Assembly (NCBI RefSeq): GCF_042682785.1
Contig: NZ_JBHUIB010000003.1
Coordinates: forward strand, 124,001-188,000
Reading direction: 5' to 3'
DNA length: 64,000 nt
DNA from: Thalassotalea_F euphylliae
GTDB taxonomy: Bacteria > Pseudomonadota > Gammaproteobacteria > Enterobacterales > Alteromonadaceae
The position numbers were made by a program, and so were the translations under genes. Under the pieces are notes generated by a model. That model did not search any database. It saw nothing but the letters and a program-made list of their open reading frames with translations, and was not told the origin of the DNA. Below, piece by piece: positions 17,427 to 26,367 of the stretch. The first letter of the stretch is position 1, and each line of letters opens with the position of its first letter.

Positions 17427-17955
17427 TAAGGCGGGACGCTACTTTCATTTTTTTGTTAAATCTCCCTAAAGTTTCGGTTTGGTCATTAACTCAGGCCAAC
17501 TGATAATCCAGTGGATTGAAAGTGTTTATCTTTTCAATCCACATCTCTCTATCGTGTTGAGAAAATCAATTTAGTCACTTAATTTTCAATGTTTTCAAAT
17601 TGTTGCTAAGTAGCGACACTCTTTTGATTTCTCTGGCTAAATATCCAGCTTAATACCCTTGTGTAAAGTAAGTGATTTTAGTTTTTTTTAATTTAAAATC
17701 CTTATTATTTATATACTTTTGGAATATGGAGTTACTCAATTGTAACGAATTCAGGTGACATGAAAAATCGTTGATAATTTCCTAACGTTTTGTATTTACT
17801 GATTTATTGTTTAAATGGTAATGCATTAGTTCAGTGTTTATGTGCTATATAGAACACGTTGTACCTCTTAATGCAGATCACAAAATTTTCATTCATTTAT
17901 CGTTGTAAATAAGAATTATTATCATTAGGATCCGTTTTCTCAAAAACTACAGGGA
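17427..17955. other. 529-bp AT-rich intergenic region before the siderophore operon
   Basis: No convincing coding sequence in any frame. It holds a perfect 11-bp stem, GTGGATTGAAA (17511-17521) with TTTCAATCCAC (17532-17542), which lacks a T tract and may end the SRPBCC transcript weakly. The right end carries the Fur box described separately. The rest is AT-rich leader and promoter DNA in which I could not fix a single promoter. Confidence 0.6.
17910..17924. promoter_or_regulatory. Fur box of the siderophore operon
   Basis: TAAGAATTATTATCA matches the 7-1-7 Fur consensus TGATAATnATTATCA at 12 of 14 defined positions; the right half is perfect. It lies about 45 bp upstream of the first gene, as expected for iron repression of hydroxamate siderophore synthesis. 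Confidence 0.8.
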
Positions 17956-17967
17956 ATGGATATTCTA

Positions 17968-19521
17968 ATGAATTACACCTCGCAAACCGCATTAGTTACT
18001 CCGGAAAAAGCGCACGTCGATCAGGTTTCAAATGCCGAAGCCTATATTTTCAATGATAAAAACTTGGTTCATTACGAAGTTGGAGCCATGCAGGGATTGT
18101 CAGTTCTTCATAGGGCAATTCGCCACGCAGATACGCCTTTCTCTGGTATTACGCCTTCACAAGCTGCCGAACAAGTGTCAAAGGTTGATCTAGAGCAGCC
18201 ATTGCAATCACTTCATTCAGCATTGCTGGAAGTTGAAGAGCTGTACCTCAACAACGCTGTATATTTTCATCATCCCAAATATGTTGCCCATTTAAACTGT
18301 CCTGTCACGTATCCAGCAGTTGTCGCTGAGCAGTTATTGACTGCGGTAAACTCATCACTCGATACCTGGGATCAAAGCGCGACAGGCACGCTAATTGAAC
18401 AAAAGCTTATCGACTGGACAGCAGATAAAATTGGGTTGGGTAAACAAGCTGACGGTATATTTACCAGTGGTGGCACGCAATCAAATTTAATGGCGCTACT
18501 GGTAGCCCGCGATAGAGCAGGACGCGCGTTGGGTGACCATGATGTGCGAGAGAATGGTTTGCCTGAGCAAGCCAGCAAGTACCGCATTTTCTGCTCTGAA
18601 GTGAGTCATTTTAGTGTTCAAAAATCGGCAGCACTATTAGGCTTAGGATACAACGCGGTAGTCTCTATCCCGTGTGATGACCAGTTCAAAATGGATGCTC
18701 ATGCGTTAACTGAGCAAATCGAATCTGCCAAACGTGATGGTCTTATTCCTATTGCTGTTGTAGCAACAATGGGCACAACGGATTATGGATCGATAGATCC
18801 TATCAACGAGATTAGCGAGTTATGTAAAGCGCACGACATGTGGTGTCACGTTGACGCTGCATACGGTTGCGGCTTGTTGCTTTCACAACGTTCTAGAGAA
18901 TTACTCAATGGCATTGAAAAGGCTGACTCTGTTACTGTCGACTATCACAAATCATTTATGCAGCCTGTCAGCTGCAGTGCATTTTTCCTCAAAGATAAAA
19001 GCTACTTTGGCTTAATCACTCACCACGCGGACTACCTTAACCCGCTAGATTCTAGAAACGATACTACACCAAATTTGGTCGATAAAAGTATCCAGACGAC
19101 TCGTCGTTTTGACGCATTGAAGCTGTGGGTAACGCTTCGCACTATTGGCGCAGATGGCTTAGGGCAAATGTTTGACAACGTGATGTCATTGGCTAAACAG
19201 AGTTATGTGTTGCTCAATCAAGATGAAGAATTTGATGTGATTCATTACCCCGAAATTAGCACGTTAGTGTTCCGTTACACGCCATCAGGAGTTGAAGAGC
19301 CATTACTTAATAGTCTGAATAACTCGATAAAAGAACAGCTGTTTGCTTCTGGCGAAATTGCCATTGCGCGTACCAAATACAAAGGCGTTCAGTACCTTAA
19401 ATTTACCTTGCTTAATCCAGCAACCACTATCGAAGACATAAAGGAAATAGTGCATGCAATTAAAGCAAAGGGTAATCAAATCCTAAATCAACAAGAAACT
19501 CAAACAGAGGTAACAGCATAA
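17968..19521 (+). CDS. dfoJ: PLP-dependent lysine/ornithine decarboxylase, DfoJ/DesA-like
   Basis: About 517 residues, group II PLP decarboxylase. The PLP lysine is in VDYHKSF (residue 328 from this start). FTSGGTQSNLMAL and the HVDAAYGCG aspartate that contacts the pyridine ring are present. In desferrioxamine and bisucaberin pathways this enzyme makes cadaverine from lysine; putrescine from ornithine is the alternative. An ATG at 17956 is also open, but AGGGA abuts it directly, so the MNYTSQ start is preferred. It is the first gene behind the Fur box and overlaps the next gene by one base. The gene symbol rests on order and domain content with the fused dfoC downstream. Confidence 0.88.
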   Translation: MNYTSQTALVTPEKAHVDQVSNAEAYIFNDKNLVHYEVGAMQGLSVLHRAIRHADTPFSGITPSQAAEQVSKVDLEQPLQSLHSALLEVEELYLNNAVYFHHPKYVAHLNCPVTYPAVVAEQLLTAVNSSLDTWDQSATGTLIEQKLIDWTADKIGLGKQADGIFTSGGTQSNLMALLVARDRAGRALGDHDVRENGLPEQASKYRIFCSEVSHFSVQKSAALLGLGYNAVVSIPCDDQFKMDAHALTEQIESAKRDGLIPIAVVATMGTTDYGSIDPINEISELCKAHDMWCHVDAAYGCGLLLSQRSRELLNGIEKADSVTVDYHKSFMQPVSCSAFFLKDKSYFGLITHHADYLNPLDSRNDTTPNLVDKSIQTTRRFDALKLWVTLRTIGADGLGQMFDNVMSLAKQSYVLLNQDEEFDVIHYPEISTLVFRYTPSGVEEPLLNSLNNSIKEQLFASGEIAIARTKYKGVQYLKFTLLNPATTIEDIKEIVHAIKAKGNQILNQQETQTEVTA

Positions 19522-20840
19522 TGAAAATTCTTGATTTTGTTGCGGTAGGATTAGGGCCCTTTAATCTGAGCTTGGCGTGTTTAACCGATCATTTAGAAGA
19601 CCTATCAGGTGTTGTTCTTGAACAGAGAAGTCGCTTTGATTGGCACCCAGGTATGATGATAGATGGCGTGACATTGCAAACTCCATTTATGTCAGATTTG
19701 GTTACGTTAGCCGATCCAACTAACCCATATAGCTACCTTAACTACAGCAAGCTAAAAGGACGTTTGTATTCGTTCTACATTCGTGAAAGTTTTTTCTTAC
19801 TCCGTCAGGAATATAACCAGTACTGTCAATGGGCAACAGAGCAACTTAACAACTTGCGTTTTAATACTCAGGTGCAGTCGGTTGTTTACTTGCCAGAACA
19901 CAGTTGTTATCACATTCAGTGTGTTGAACAGAGCAACGGCGAGGCGATTGACTATTTTGCTCGACAACTCGTTTTAGGAACAGGGCCTGCGCCACATTTA
20001 CCAGAAAATTTGGAACCATTGAAAACGGCACTGGTGCATTCTAGCCAGTACTTACCGCGTAAAGCCATGCTTCAAAATGCAAAGTCGATTGCTGTTGTTG
20101 GTAGTGGCCAAAGTGCTGCAGAAATATTCTATGACCTACTGCAAGAAGCGCCAGAGAAAGGGTATCACGTTACCTGGCTAACTCGTGCCAATCGCTTTTT
20201 CCCACTTGAATACACCAAGCTTACGTTGGAGATGACCTCTCCTGAGTATGTCGATTACTTTTATAACTTGCCAAGTGAAAAGCGTGATGAGCTTATTGGT
20301 CAACAGCAAAACTTATATAAAGGTATCAATAGTTGTCTGATCAATGACATTTATGACTTGCTTTACCAACAAGGAGTTGCCGGTTATCAATGTGCGACGC
20401 TTGCAACCAATAGCGCCTTAGTCGACATTACAGCAACACAGGAACAGCAGTTCTGTTTATCTGTTCATCATAAGGAGCAGGAGCAAGACTACGAGCTAAA
20501 TGCTGAACAAGTGGTCATGGCCACCGGGTATAGCTACAAAGTACCGGCTTTCCTAAAAGCCATCGAAAGTCACATCAATTGGGATGAGAAAGGGCGCTAT
20601 GCTGTTGATCGCCTGTATAGCATCGACAACAACAAATCGATTTTTGTACAAAATGCTGAAATTCATACGCATGGCTTTGTCACACCTGATTTAGGTATGG
20701 CCTGCTACCGCAACAGCCAAATCATCAATCAACTGGCTGGTCGTGAAGTTTACCGTGTTGAACAGCGTATAGCGTTTCAAGAGTTTGGCGTGCCAAGTCG
20801 TGCCAATGTAGCGTCCAAGAAGAAGGACGTGGCATGCTAA
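19521..20840 (+). CDS. dfoA: Diamine/lysine N-hydroxylase, DfoA/PubA/IucD-like
   Basis: A 439-residue flavin-dependent N-monooxygenase. The FAD motif is GLGPFNL (residues 10-16), the NADPH motif is GSGQSAAE (from residue 194), and the ATGYSY motif is near the C terminus. It hydroxylates the free amine of cadaverine or putrescine to begin the hydroxamate group, using NADPH and oxygen. Its ATG overlaps the stop of the decarboxylase gene and its own stop overlaps the exporter start, so translation is coupled. Substrate choice between cadaverine, putrescine and lysine cannot be read directly. The decarboxylase upstream argues for a diamine. Confidence 0.92.
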   Translation: MKILDFVAVGLGPFNLSLACLTDHLEDLSGVVLEQRSRFDWHPGMMIDGVTLQTPFMSDLVTLADPTNPYSYLNYSKLKGRLYSFYIRESFFLLRQEYNQYCQWATEQLNNLRFNTQVQSVVYLPEHSCYHIQCVEQSNGEAIDYFARQLVLGTGPAPHLPENLEPLKTALVHSSQYLPRKAMLQNAKSIAVVGSGQSAAEIFYDLLQEAPEKGYHVTWLTRANRFFPLEYTKLTLEMTSPEYVDYFYNLPSEKRDELIGQQQNLYKGINSCLINDIYDLLYQQGVAGYQCATLATNSALVDITATQEQQFCLSVHHKEQEQDYELNAEQVVMATGYSYKVPAFLKAIESHINWDEKGRYAVDRLYSIDNNKSIFVQNAEIHTHGFVTPDLGMACYRNSQIINQLAGREVYRVEQRIAFQEFGVPSRANVASKKKDVAC

Positions 20841-22009
20841 AGCTTGGGTTAATCTTACTCACAGTCATATCGGTAGTTGCAGATACGATGCTGCTGCCGT
20901 TCTACCCGCAGTTCTTTGAACAAGAATTTGGTATAACGTCTTCACAGCACGTGGGTTTATACATTGCCGCCACTTGTTTAACGGTAATGTTGGCTTTCCC
21001 TGTGTGGGCGAGAGTTGCGCGTCGCGTTGAAGAGCTGCACCTTTGGGTTGTTACGCAAATTATTGCTGGCTGCTTAGGCATTGCTTGTTTTTATGCGGCA
21101 GATGTCATCTCGTTCTGGGTCGCCTCGCAATTAATGCTGGTTTTCAAAGCCAGTTACCTGCTTATTTACCCGTTCGTGTTACGCCTTGAAGACAAAAATA
21201 AGCATTTAGGTATTGTAGGTTTGTTCTCCGTGCTGATGCATTTTGGCGGTATTGGCGGCGCGCTTTTGGGTGGGGCAATTATAGAAAACTTCTCAGCCCG
21301 TGACGTTTTCTTAGTGATGGCAGCAAGCGATGCTATTCAAGTCATTTTTTGCTTAGCATTAAACCATAAACTTAACTTGAAGTGGCAGCTGAAAATGCCC
21401 ACTCATGACGCAGCGAAGCGAAAACGCGTGCCTGCATTTGTGTGGCAAATTGGTGGCTTGTCGTTACTGCTTTACTTTAGTGCGTTCTTAGCGCGACCTT
21501 ACCTTGCTCAATACTGGCAGCAGGTTAGTGGCATTGGCAGCGAGCTGATTGCTGGTTTGGTCTATGCGATACCCGCCTGGATTGCGTTAGCCTGCCTTTG
21601 GTACCAGTCAAAGGCAAAACCTAATAACCAACATTTTAAGATTATGGCACAAGCGCTTTCTGTTGGTGCGCTCGGCTTAATGCTTCAAGCGACGAGTGAA
21701 CCTAGTATTGTTGTTCTTGGTCGTTGTTTGCTTGGTGTCACCCTGTTTATTACGACGGTCAGACTCGAAGTCATGCTGTTCGAACAAAGTGAACCACAGT
21801 TCTACGGCGAAGACTTTTCTCTCGTCCATATTTTCCAAAACATCGGCGTTATTCTCGCGTCGCTATGTGTCGGTCAGGTAGTGGCTGAATATACCTTGGC
21901 AACACCGTTCTACATTGCAGCTGTAGGCTTCATTGTGACCTTGTTTGCACTTCTCTACTTAAAAAACTATCGCGCCAAATATGCCGCCTTAGTGCCTTCT
22001 GAGTCATAG
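20834..22009 (+). CDS. MFS transporter, probable siderophore exporter
   Basis: A 391-residue protein with about 12 hydrophobic segments and major facilitator features, including a basic cytoplasmic loop in the first half (RVARRVEELH). It starts inside the last codons of the N-hydroxylase gene (7-base overlap) and is followed by the synthetase gene after 15 bp. Exporters of this class in siderophore operons move the finished molecule across the inner membrane. That role is inferred from position. No outer-membrane receptor accompanies it. Confidence 0.85.
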   Translation: MLKLGLILLTVISVVADTMLLPFYPQFFEQEFGITSSQHVGLYIAATCLTVMLAFPVWARVARRVEELHLWVVTQIIAGCLGIACFYAADVISFWVASQLMLVFKASYLLIYPFVLRLEDKNKHLGIVGLFSVLMHFGGIGGALLGGAIIENFSARDVFLVMAASDAIQVIFCLALNHKLNLKWQLKMPTHDAAKRKRVPAFVWQIGGLSLLLYFSAFLARPYLAQYWQQVSGIGSELIAGLVYAIPAWIALACLWYQSKAKPNNQHFKIMAQALSVGALGLMLQATSEPSIVVLGRCLLGVTLFITTVRLEVMLFEQSEPQFYGEDFSLVHIFQNIGVILASLCVGQVVAEYTLATPFYIAAVGFIVTLFALLYLKNYRAKYAALVPSES

Positions 22010-22024
22010 GATTCGATCTTTATT

Positions 22025-24415
22025 ATGAATGTATTAACACAATTTGAAGAGTTCAAAACACCAATTGGTGGCGTTACATTTCGTCCTCTCGTTGAAGAAA
22101 ATGATCATCAACTTGTTGCCCAATGGGTGCAACAAGAGTACGCCAGCTTTTGGGGGATGACAGATAAGTCTGATGCCGAAGTAAAAGACTTTTACCAAAC
22201 CCTAATGGCGTCGGGTACGCAACACGCTTACCTTGGTGTGGTTAATGGCGCGCCACAGTGTTTGATAGAGGTGTACCAGCCAAGCAGCGATGCTGTTGGC
22301 AAGTGTTATGAAGTGAGTGACGGTGATATTGGCATGCACATCATGCTGGCGCCTGCGAGTATCCCTATGACAGGTTTTAGCCACAGCATTATGCGTGCAG
22401 TCATGAACTTTATGTTTAAAGGCTATCAAGCAAAACGTGTTGTGGTAGAGCCTGATATTCGTAATCACAAAGTACACCGTTTAAACGCCAAAGTAGGCTT
22501 TGTGCATGAACGTATTATCACAATGGGCGATAAAACCGCGTTCCTAGGTTTTTGCAGTAGAGACGACTTTGAGCAAGCAGAGCATGTGGCCACATTAGAG
22601 TCGAAGACCGTCGCAACCTTATCGGCGCAGCAGGTTAAACCTATGCTTGCTAGTGCCCAGCTCAATGCATCTGCTTGGCAAGCTGCTAACCGTCACTTGG
22701 TGAAAAAAATGATTTGTGAGTTTAGTCACGAACGTTTGATTTCGCCTATTCATATTGGTGGTAGCCAGTATCAGCTAGCACCCCCATGTGATGAATTTAC
22801 CTATCAGTTTGACGCGCAAATGATGCAGCTATCGCATTTGCAGATTGACGTGAAGAGCATTGTTAAAATAGCGGCAGGAACTGCAGCTGAAGTAGACGCT
22901 CTGGAATTTGTTATCGAGTTTCATCAAGCGTTGGGCATGAGCGCTGAGATGTTAGGCACCTATCTGGAGGAGGTCTCTTCTACGCTGTTGTCGTCTTGCT
23001 ACAAAGCAGAGAAAGATGTACCAACGTCAAAAGAGCTTACCTTGTTGAACTTCCAAGACTTCGAAACCACGATGTCGGAAGGTCATCCTACTTTTGTCGC
23101 CAACAACGGGCGCATAGGTTTCAATACGCAGGACTATCATCACTTTGCTCCGGAAGCGGCTCGTCCATTCAGAATATTATGGTTGGCTGCAAGCCGCCAG
23201 CACAGTCAATTTAGTGCCATTCCTGGTGTTGATTACGACCAGTTAATTGCGCAAGAACTTGATATTAGCTTAACGCGTCAATTTGATGCTCAGATGCAAG
23301 AACAGGGCCTTGAGCTTGCCGATTATTACTTGTTTCCTGTGCACCCGTGGCAGTGGTTCAACAAGCTTTGCCACCTTTACAGCCCTGATATCGCGAAAAA
23401 ACAGCTGGTATGTTTGGGATACGGTGATGACGCTTACTTAGCACAACAGTCGATTAGAACGCTGTTCAACATCTCTCAACCAAGTAAGTACTACGTGAAA
23501 ACCGCCTTGTCCATTTTGAATATGGGTTTTATGCGAGGTTTGTCTGCCAAATATATGGAAGTGACACCGGCTATTAACCAATGGCTGTATGACTTAGTGG
23601 CTAACGACCAAGACTTACAAGAGATGGGTTTCACACCGTTGCGCGAATTAGCCACCATAGGCTACGACGCACAATATTACGACCGCGAAGCACTAGGTGA
23701 TAACCCTTACAAGAAAATGCTTGCGGCGCTATGGCGAGAAAACCCCGTCAATCAAATAGCTTCGAGTCAAAAACTGATGACCATGGCAGGACTCCTGCAC
23801 ATTGATAATGATGGAAATGCCTTAGTGGTTGAGTTAATTAAGGCATCTGGGCTATCGACAGATGCGTGGTTAAGTTCATATCTACATGCGTATTTAACGC
23901 CGTTATTGCATTGCTTTTTCAAGTACAAATTGGTGTTTATGCCACATGGCGAGAATCTCATCTTAGCGCTAGAAAATCATGTGCCAGTTAAAGCCTTTAT
24001 GAAAGACATAGGCGAAGAAGTTTGCTTGTTAAACGTGAAGCCAGAGCTACCTGAAGGTGTTGAGCGCATCGCGATCACAATGCCAGAAGAAATGGAGATT
24101 CTGTCTATTTTCACCGATGTGTTTGACTGCATTTTCAGATACCTAGTCGACATTCTCGACCAACAGCTGGGTTATCACGAACGCAATTTTTGGCGTGTGA
24201 CCGCCGATGTCATTATCGACTATCAGTCGAAGCACCCAGAATTAAAAGAGGTATTCAAGCAGCATGATTTGTTTGCTGAACAATTTGAATTGTCGTGTCT
24301 GAATCGCTTGCAGCTAAGCAATAACAAGCAAATGGTTGATCTGACTGATCCTGCGAATAGTTTGCAATTTGCCGGGTACTTGAAGAACCCGATTGCTAAA
24401 TTCAAACCGGAATAG
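22025..24415 (+). CDS. dfoC: Fused N-acyltransferase/NIS siderophore synthetase, DfoC-like
   Basis: A 796-residue fusion. Residues 1-190 form a GNAT-type acyltransferase of the IucB/RhbD group (PLVEENDHQLVAQWVQQEY, GDIGMHIMLAPAS, KRVVVEPDIRNHKVHRLNAK). It would transfer succinyl or a similar acyl group to the hydroxylamine. Residues from about 215 on form an IucA/IucC-type NIS synthetase with His354 in EGHPTF, HPWQW at 440-444, KTALSILNMGFMRGL and MPHGENL, using ATP to join the units. This two-domain layout is that of DfoC from Erwinia and BibC from Aliivibrio, which make desferrioxamine or bisucaberin. The product here is therefore probably a cyclic or linear bis/tris-hydroxamate. The exact ring size cannot be predicted. 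Confidence 0.93.
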   Translation: MNVLTQFEEFKTPIGGVTFRPLVEENDHQLVAQWVQQEYASFWGMTDKSDAEVKDFYQTLMASGTQHAYLGVVNGAPQCLIEVYQPSSDAVGKCYEVSDGDIGMHIMLAPASIPMTGFSHSIMRAVMNFMFKGYQAKRVVVEPDIRNHKVHRLNAKVGFVHERIITMGDKTAFLGFCSRDDFEQAEHVATLESKTVATLSAQQVKPMLASAQLNASAWQAANRHLVKKMICEFSHERLISPIHIGGSQYQLAPPCDEFTYQFDAQMMQLSHLQIDVKSIVKIAAGTAAEVDALEFVIEFHQALGMSAEMLGTYLEEVSSTLLSSCYKAEKDVPTSKELTLLNFQDFETTMSEGHPTFVANNGRIGFNTQDYHHFAPEAARPFRILWLAASRQHSQFSAIPGVDYDQLIAQELDISLTRQFDAQMQEQGLELADYYLFPVHPWQWFNKLCHLYSPDIAKKQLVCLGYGDDAYLAQQSIRTLFNISQPSKYYVKTALSILNMGFMRGLSAKYMEVTPAINQWLYDLVANDQDLQEMGFTPLRELATIGYDAQYYDREALGDNPYKKMLAALWRENPVNQIASSQKLMTMAGLLHIDNDGNALVVELIKASGLSTDAWLSSYLHAYLTPLLHCFFKYKLVFMPHGENLILALENHVPVKAFMKDIGEEVCLLNVKPELPEGVERIAITMPEEMEILSIFTDVFDCIFRYLVDILDQQLGYHERNFWRVTADVIIDYQSKHPELKEVFKQHDLFAEQFELSCLNRLQLSNNKQMVDLTDPANSLQFAGYLKNPIAKFKPE

Positions 24416-24419
24416 ATAG

Positions 24420-25121
24420 ATGAAAGCTGGCGAACTTGCTATCACTGCGCAATATCATCAAGCGTGTTCTGTGCTGGTGTTTGAGCGAGATCGCCAGCGA
24501 GACTTCTTTGCCATCGATGCAAAGCATTCACTCGCGATAGCGGATATTTATCAGCGTATTCAAGAAAAACACCCCAACGCTGGCAGAGGTTATTGGTCGG
24601 TAAACCTATGGCGCCAACTCGTGTGGCAGCCTATTTATTTGGCCATTACTAGCGTTTGTTATCAGTTGCCACTACCCAATTTACGCACAGTAAAACAGTG
24701 CGTCGATGACGCAGTTATTTACAAGGTTTGCGAGGGGGGGAGCTACCTGGCATCGAACCAGCCTTTGGATTTGCATGAGGTTTGCCAGCACTTGATTGAT
24801 TCGTTAACAGAAATGTTGTCGATGCTTCAGTCTGTCTGTCGGTTACAGCGTCACAAAGCTAATGCGCAAGTGCAGGATTTATTGGCTGTTGGCTTAAAAC
24901 GAATTTATGCAGAGCAAGGGGCAGAGGTTTTACAACCGATGTTACGTGCGTGGCAACAAGCATTAAAAATGCCTGCACTTAATCACTTCACCGACCATGA
25001 AACGCCACAGTTAGTGCGCGCAGATTGCTGCATGCATATCAAAATAACGCCTGAGGCGCCGTGTGCTAATTGTCCAAAATTAAATCGAAAGGGAAAAAAA
25101 CATGAAATCAACACGACTTGA
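24420..25121 (+). CDS. fhuF: FhuF-like ferric siderophore reductase
   Basis: A 233-residue protein ending in the FhuF iron-sulfur motif: Cys203-Cys204, ten residues, Cys215, two residues, Cys218. FhuF proteins bind a [2Fe-2S] cluster in the cytoplasm and reduce ferric hydroxamates to release iron. The N-terminal two thirds are typical in length but carry few conserved residues. It starts 4 bases after the synthetase stop and overlaps the next gene by 20 bases. Its presence supports the hydroxamate nature of the siderophore. Confidence 0.88.
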   Translation: MKAGELAITAQYHQACSVLVFERDRQRDFFAIDAKHSLAIADIYQRIQEKHPNAGRGYWSVNLWRQLVWQPIYLAITSVCYQLPLPNLRTVKQCVDDAVIYKVCEGGSYLASNQPLDLHEVCQHLIDSLTEMLSMLQSVCRLQRHKANAQVQDLLAVGLKRIYAEQGAEVLQPMLRAWQQALKMPALNHFTDHETPQLVRADCCMHIKITPEAPCANCPKLNRKGKKHEINTT

Positions 25122-26211
25122 AGCCATCGACTTTGCGCGAGGCTTGAGTGTCATCATTATGGTCTGTGTCCATACGCTCTGGATGTATGGCGATACCTAT
25201 ACACAAACTGAGGCTGCGCTTGGCAGTTTTATCCATAAGTTAGGCCAGGGGACAGCAGCGTTTCTGATTACCATGGGGATTTCAATGGCGCTTTCTTCAC
25301 GCACAACCCCGGTGCAACTGGCAAAACGTGGGATATATGTGTTGTCGTTAGGCTATCTGATGAATGCGCTTAAATTTATTGTACCAATTGGTGTATTTGG
25401 CACTATGCCAGAGTCGTTTGTTAACGCATATGGCTGGGAATCACCACTGACACAAGGTCAATATTTGTACCTGTTGCGTACAGGGGATATCTTACAAATG
25501 GCTGGGGTATCACTGTTTTTACTGGCATTGATTAACCTTGTTACGTCGAATAAGTACGTTTATTTGGGACTAGCATTTGTGGTTGCTGCAACTAGCCAAG
25601 TGGTGCGCGGTTATCAACCGGGAATAGAAGGTGTGAACTATGTTGCCGACCTTTTCTTTGGCGCAAACTACAATGTTTATTTCCCTGTATTTCCTTGGTT
25701 TTCTAGCATTTTAATCGGTGCTTATTTAGGGAAGTGTTTTAGTGAGAACAAAGATCCTGAAAAACTTTATGTCTTATCTTTAAAGTGGGGGCTAGGACTG
25801 AGCGCATCGGGTATTGCATTAAGCGCATACGATTACGAATATCACTTTGCTGATTTCTTCCATACGGGTCCTGGTGGCATTATGTATCTAACAGGGTTTA
25901 ATTTAGTGGCACTCTGGTTGGTAGGTAAAATGATCAAAAATTACGGTTCGACTGCCATACTAAATAAGATCATGAACAGCCTGTCGTACTGTTCAAGACA
26001 TGTTACTACCTTATATATCGCACAATGGACGTTAATTTGCTGGGGTATGGGAGTCGTTGGCTTCAAGACTCTGTCGCCATGGCAAGTCGTTGCTATGATG
26101 CCAATAATGTTGGCTATTACGCTGGTGGTTCATCATGCTTTGTTATTAGTGCTAACCAAGGCCTTTTCTCGCGGTAAGAACAGCACAGACATCCAACCAA
26201 TAGCGTCATAA
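25102..26211 (+). CDS. Multi-pass membrane protein, HGSNAT/DUF1624-like acyltransferase
   Basis: A 369-residue protein with about ten hydrophobic segments. The opening TRLEAIDFARGLSVIIMVCVHT matches the start of the heparan-alpha-glucosaminide N-acetyltransferase-like and acyltransferase-3-like families (R-x-x-x-x-D-x-x-R-G-x, then a His in the first helix). These proteins move acyl groups across the membrane onto sugars or other acceptors. The gene overlaps fhuF by 20 bases, so it is part of the siderophore operon. It could acylate the siderophore or help its export, but neither is shown. Its ATG follows AAAGGGAAAAAAAC. Confidence 0.75.
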   Translation: MKSTRLEAIDFARGLSVIIMVCVHTLWMYGDTYTQTEAALGSFIHKLGQGTAAFLITMGISMALSSRTTPVQLAKRGIYVLSLGYLMNALKFIVPIGVFGTMPESFVNAYGWESPLTQGQYLYLLRTGDILQMAGVSLFLLALINLVTSNKYVYLGLAFVVAATSQVVRGYQPGIEGVNYVADLFFGANYNVYFPVFPWFSSILIGAYLGKCFSENKDPEKLYVLSLKWGLGLSASGIALSAYDYEYHFADFFHTGPGGIMYLTGFNLVALWLVGKMIKNYGSTAILNKIMNSLSYCSRHVTTLYIAQWTLICWGMGVVGFKTLSPWQVVAMMPIMLAITLVVHHALLLVLTKAFSRGKNSTDIQPIAS

Positions 26212-26215
26212 AACA

Positions 26216-26261
26216 CAGAGGGTATCGATATGGGTAGCTAGCGGAATTTGGCTACCCTCTG
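26216..26261 (+). terminator. Possible terminator of the siderophore operon
   Basis: CAGAGGGTA (26216-26224) pairs with TACCCTCTG (26253-26261). An alternative inner stem, GGGTAGC with GCTACCC, overlaps it. The tail (AGGCAATTTTG) is only weakly T-rich, so termination may be partial. Confidence 0.45.
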
Positions 26262-26321
26262 AGGCAATTTTGTTACCTTGTGCTGAATAGCAAATCATTG
26301 ATTGCTATGTGAAACTTTTTT

Positions 26322-26339
26322 CTAGATAGTACTGTCTAG
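26322..26339. promoter_or_regulatory. Palindrome upstream of the EamA transporter
   Basis: CTAGATAGT followed directly by ACTGTCTAG: an 18-bp palindrome with one mismatched pair, 28 bp before the start codon. It is a candidate operator for an unknown regulator. Confidence 0.45.
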
Positions 26340-26367
26340 TGTATTTTCTTGTCACACTTCATTAAGC

